Part shown: piece by piece, positions 4,425-6,107 of the stretch | Numbering within the stretch: position 1 is the first letter of the stretch | Layout: each line of letters begins with the position of its first letter | Assembly: GCA_014859755.1 (NCBI GenBank) | Contig: JACUTO010000091.1 | Coordinates: 1 to 6,107 of the forward strand | DNA from: Candidatus Bathyarchaeota archaeon | GTDB taxonomy: Archaea; Thermoproteota; Bathyarchaeia; Bathyarchaeales; Bathyarchaeaceae | DNA: 6,107 bases | Reading direction: 5' to 3' | The notes under the pieces: generated by a model | Databases searched by the model: none | Told to the model about the DNA's origin: nothing | Seen by the model: the letters and a program-made list of their open reading frames with translations, nothing else | Made by a program: the position numbers and the translations under genes

Positions 4425-4841
4425 AGCGATACACATTCAAATACACCAGAGCTCACAAGGAGAGGCATCATTCACAGACCCATAGCACACGTTTATCTTC
4501 AATCAAAAGGAGGCGAATGGTTCCTTTTTTACCCCTATGTGGATTCAGGAGCAGATGTCTCCCCATTCACACGAAGCGATGCTGAATTGCTAAACCTCGA
4601 ATTACCTGACGGTGAGTATAGACCAATCATGGGTATAGTTAAAGTCATGTTACCAACATACATCCACAAGGCGCGCATGAAAATAGGTGATCTGCAGTTT
4701 GACACAAACGTAGCGTTCGCCAACTCCGACGAAGTGCCACGCCTCATAGGAAGAGAAACAATATTCAAAAAGTTTAAAATAACATTCGATGAAGCAAATC
4801 TACAGACAGTTTTTGAAACGTATAATAAAACAGCGGATTAA
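4421..4841 (+). CDS. Retropepsin-like aspartic protease, apparent +1 frameshift near its start
   Basis: Single-domain aspartic protease of the retropepsin (clan AA) type, presumably acting as a dimer. The active site YVDSGADVSPF has its catalytic Asp at 4542-4544. LIGRE (4743-4757), followed by FKKFKITFDE, is the matching C-terminal motif. The main frame is open from 4425 to 4841 but has no ATG, GTG or TTG before the GTG at 4539. Starting there would remove the beta strands RPIAHVYLQSKGGEWFLFYP that precede the active site. In another frame, TTG 4421 gives KRYTFKYTRAH, which looks like the missing N-terminus. Joining the frames needs one base skipped near 4457 (CAC-A-AGG-AGA-GGC). GAGG at 4407-4410 could serve TTG 4421. 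The cause may be mutation, assembly error or programmed shift. The family call is firm; the gene model is not. Confidence 0.7.
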
Positions 4842-4860
4842 CCGAATATCCTTGAAAGTC

Positions 4861-4888
4861 GTTTTATAACCAGTCTTTTCATCTTTTT
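4861..4888 (+). terminator. T-rich terminator after the retropepsin-like gene
   Basis: Three T-runs (GTTTTAT, CTTTTC, CTTTTTG) lie in the 30 bases beginning about 20 bases after the stop codon, without a stem. This is the usual archaeal pattern for stopping transcription. Confidence 0.4.
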
Positions 4889-4890
4889 GC

Positions 4891-4930
4891 ACACAAAATA
4901 CCAATACAAAACAAAAGGCTTAACAAAACC
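4891..4930 (+). repeat. Short A-rich repeat, copy B
   Basis: This 40-base stretch matches copy C (5951-5990) at 34 of 40 positions, including 17 identical bases in a row (ATACCAATACAAAACAA). In the shared frame it reads HTKYQYKTKGLTK, followed by PTKKEHILYV, compared with NTRYQYKTTALTK in copy C. It may be a remnant of coding sequence or a small dispersed repeat. Confidence 0.45.
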
Positions 4931-4942
4931 AACAAAGAAAGA
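4908..4942 (-). terminator. T-rich terminator after the PIN gene
   Basis: Read on the minus strand, the sequence after the PIN stop runs TTCTTTCTTTG and then TTTTGTT...CCTTTTGTTTTG. This is a stemless T-rich tract suited to archaeal termination. It overlaps repeat copy B, so the A-richness of that repeat on the plus strand may be partly due to this function. Confidence 0.35.
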
Positions 4943-4956
4943 ACACATACTATACG

Positions 4957-5469
4957 TTATACTTCAAGTTCTCTGATTAACTTGGCGTATTCTTCTGCGG
5001 TCAGACGCCACCCAGCTGAAATCATACCATTTATCGCCTCTTTGACCTGCTTCTTTGAAAGTTTTCTTCTATAAAGAAGCCTCAGCAGAAGGTAGGCTGT
5101 TCCATGGGTTTCGATGTCATAGAGGCGCGAAACCTCCCTTGCGACGCTTTCATCCACTATCGCTATGCCTTCCAGTTCCTTCGCCAACGCAAGAACCTGA
5201 ATTTCAGCTTTATGGAGACCGGGCAATGCTGAGAGCAAAGTGACAAAGTCAACATTTGTAGGCTCTCTCACCTTTATTATTGATCGTTGAATCAGCTCCT
5301 CAGCGATGAAAGCGTCTGGAGCACCCAGACTTTTTCCCTTATCTACAACTTCTTCCACAACTATCGGGGTCGTATACTTCTCCTCTGAGAAGTCTCCAAA
5401 AATCTTTGACAGACCTATTTTGCAGATGTATATGATAGGCGTGGCGTTGAATACAAGTGGTTTCTGCAA
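4957..5469 (-). CDS. DUF3368-type PIN-domain toxin
   Basis: PIN-domain protein of the DUF3368/COG2405 type, the usual partner of UPF0175 antitoxins and presumed to be an endoribonuclease. Visible features are VFNATPIIYICKIGL (residues 6-20), VVEEVV around Glu39/Glu40, HKAEIQVLALAKELEG with Glu89, and AIVDESVAREV with Asp106/Glu107. GTAYLLLRLLYRRKLSKKQV (123-142) is the C-terminal helix pair, and the length (170 residues) is normal. The first catalytic position, often Asp in PIN proteins, is Asn8 here (FNATP); I believe this is shared by part of the family, but it could reduce activity. TTG 5469 is the start, with GAGGG seven bases upstream. It lies 31 bases after the antitoxin stop, in the same operon. 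Confidence 0.82.
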   Translation of the reverse strand: MQKPLVFNATPIIYICKIGLSKIFGDFSEEKYTTPIVVEEVVDKGKSLGAPDAFIAEELIQRSIIKVREPTNVDFVTLLSALPGLHKAEIQVLALAKELEGIAIVDESVAREVSRLYDIETHGTAYLLLRLLYRRKLSKKQVKEAINGMISAGWRLTAEEYAKLIRELEV

Positions 5470-5500
5470 CTGATGTCCCTCTGGAAACGGTTGATCCCGT

Positions 5501-5812
5501 TCAAGCTTCAGCTCTTTTGGCGGCTTCGATGTCTTCTTCGATGTCTTTCGCTGTGACGTGGGTGATTATTCTCAGCCTATTCAGCTCATCCACCATTTCC
5601 CTCAGTGATACTCCCCCGATCTGAGAGGCTTTCCAGAGGGTTACTTTCCCAGATCTGTAAAGCTCGATTGCTCTCCTCCTTTTCCATTCACCAACACCAA
5701 TCTCAAGTATCCGCCGTATTGCCGTGGACTTATCCAGTCCCTCCTCCTTCATAAACCTAAATATCTCTTCCTCCAATTCAACGGGAATTCGGGCTGCCAC
5801 AGTTTTTTGCAC
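5501..5812 (-). CDS. UPF0175 family antitoxin
   Basis: Antitoxin partner of the downstream DUF3368-type PIN protein. Residues 1-42 look like an RHH DNA-binding unit (TVAARIPVELEEEIFRFM, then DKSTAIRRILEIG). Residues 48-76 carry the UPF0175 core, AIELYRSGKVTLWKASQIGG and SLREMVDEL, and the acidic tail DIEEDIEAAKRA is probably the toxin-binding end. I chose GTG 5812 (103 residues) because GAGGT is spaced six bases before it and the promoter and operator lie just upstream. A longer frame back to ATG 5869 would translate through the TATA-like box and operator, so it is unlikely. The antitoxin-first order and operator predict autorepression. Confidence 0.85.
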   Translation of the reverse strand: MQKTVAARIPVELEEEIFRFMKEEGLDKSTAIRRILEIGVGEWKRRRAIELYRSGKVTLWKASQIGGVSLREMVDELNRLRIITHVTAKDIEEDIEAAKRAEA

Positions 5813-5823
5813 ATTCAAACCTC

Positions 5824-5849
5824 GTTTACAATTAATAATAATTGCAAAC
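5824..5849. promoter_or_regulatory. Inverted-repeat operator of the UPF0175-PIN module
   Basis: Inverted repeat with 11-base arms and one mismatch: GTTTACAATTA, spacer ATAA, TAATTGCAAAC. It lies between the TATA-like box (5851-5858) and GTG 5812 and overlaps the predicted transcription start near 5829. It is well placed for repression by the antitoxin's N-terminal RHH domain; the role is inferred from position. Confidence 0.6.
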
Positions 5850-5850
5850 A

Positions 5851-5864
5851 AATAAAAACGTTTC
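5851..5864 (-). promoter_or_regulatory. Archaeal promoter of the UPF0175-PIN module
   Basis: On the minus strand, GAAACG (5864-5859, BRE-like) precedes TTTTTATT (5858-5851, TATA-like). The expected start is near 5829, giving a leader of about 17 bases that includes the GAGGT ribosome site. Confidence 0.55.
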
Positions 5865-5950
5865 CACAAGCATCACCTGAAAGCCTAGAAGCCCTAACGA
5901 AACCAAAATCACCAAAAAAGAAAAACCACACATCTACATAATAGACAACA

Positions 5951-5990
5951 ACACAAGATACCAATACAAAACAACAGCCTTGACCAAAAC
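5951..5990 (+). repeat. Short A-rich repeat, copy C, within a degenerate coding-like stretch
   Basis: This matches copy B at 34 of 40 bases. It sits in a plus-strand frame that is open from 5881 and reads KKEKPHIYIIDNNTRYQYKT then TALTK. The peptide looks like protein but has no start codon and loses resemblance after about 5990, where a minus-strand gene end begins. It is best described as a gene fragment or small repeat; I do not recognise a family. Confidence 0.4.
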
Positions 5991-6003
5991 TGTTAACAGT
6001 ATT
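5989..6003. promoter_or_regulatory. Palindrome related to the RHH operator
   Basis: ACTGTTAACAGT (5989-6000) is a perfect 12-base palindrome. On the minus strand, AATACTGTTAAC (6003-5992) matches AATACTGTTTAC of the operator at 2484-2495 at 11 of 12 positions. No promoter is evident beside it, so it may be a secondary binding site, part of a terminator region, or chance. Confidence 0.3.
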
Positions 6004-6018
6004 CCAAAAAGGATTATT

Positions 6019-6107
6019 CTATGCTGGAGTGATTGCTCCTACTCGCTCTTTTGGTTCGTGTATGAGAAACAGAACCATGAGCAATGCTATAAAGGTGGTT
6101 CCTAGGC
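6019..6107 (-). CDS. C-terminal end of a membrane protein, cut by the window edge
   Basis: Minus-strand frame entering from the right edge and ending in TAG at 6021-6019. The visible 28 residues are LGTTFIALLMVLFLIHEP followed by KERVGAITPA: a hydrophobic segment of about 14-16 residues and then a short charged tail, as at the C-terminal end of a multi-pass or tail-anchored membrane protein. The family cannot be identified from this piece, and the reading frame is short enough that chance is not excluded. Its direction is the same as the UPF0175-PIN operon, about 150 bases upstream of that operon's promoter. Confidence 0.45.
   Translation of the reverse strand, partial: LGTTFIALLMVLFLIHEPKERVGAITPA

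Noticed and set aside
4507..4519. AAGGAGG followed by ATG 4517 as an alternative start for the protease
   Set aside because: ATG 4517 is in the wrong frame and stops at 4583; the AAGGAGG simply encodes part of SKGGEW.
4535..4768. Open minus-strand frame opposite the protease
   Set aside because: It covers the DSGA and LIGRE motifs of the plus-strand protease and has no features of its own.
5055..5243. Open plus-strand frame opposite the PIN gene
   Set aside because: It overlaps a well-supported PIN gene and has no recognisable pattern.
5813..5869. N-terminal extension of the UPF0175 protein to ATG 5869
   Set aside because: It would run through the TATA-like box and operator, and GTG 5812 has a well-placed GAGGT.

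Overview
The window looks archaeal. Several genes are preceded by TATA-like boxes about 25-30 bases before their likely transcription starts, and leaders are short or absent. The signal peptidase is the Ser-His (ER/SipW) type, and DUF5678, DUF2283, archaeal VapBC, RelE and UPF0175 proteins are all present. An uncultured lineage such as Bathyarchaeota would fit, but the sequence alone does not fix the taxon. No rRNA, tRNA, CRISPR array, transposase or integrase was seen, and no stretch over 300 bases lacks a gene or gene relic.

The layout is a dense island of small toxin-antitoxin (TA) modules. From the left: a DUF2283 protein (its start may lie outside the window); a vapB-vapC pair (360-1003); a MntA-HepT nucleotidyltransferase/HEPN pair (1065-1854), all on the plus strand; then, on the minus strand, a RelE-type toxin and its ribbon-helix-helix (RHH) antitoxin (1980-2467) and an AbiEii/DUF6036-like nucleotidyltransferase with a small conserved-looking upstream partner (2522-3271). 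At the right, a minus-strand UPF0175 antitoxin is followed by a DUF3368-type PIN protein (4957-5812). The last bases hold the C-terminal end of a minus-strand membrane protein.

The middle (about 3345-4841) is different. Two apparent gene relics abut near 3445-3450: a minus-strand C-terminal fragment, and a plus-strand C-terminal fragment resembling the TasA/CalY cargo of SipW signal peptidases. The latter is followed 12 bases later by an intact SipW/archaeal-type signal peptidase. Next come a DUF5678 protein and a retropepsin-like aspartic protease. The protease frame has no usable start codon of its own; its expected N-terminus lies in another frame, starting at a TTG that overlaps the DUF5678 stop, which implies a +1 frameshift near 4457.

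Regulation is readable at two antitoxin promoters: the RHH antitoxin (operator 2478-2495) and the UPF0175 antitoxin (operator 5824-5849) each have an inverted repeat between the TATA-like box and the start codon, as expected for autorepression. Both contain GTTTAC half-sites, and a third related palindrome lies at 5989-6003. A short A-rich repeat recurs at about 4071, 4891 and 5951. Many plus-strand stretches are strongly A/C-rich and G-poor whichever strand is coding.
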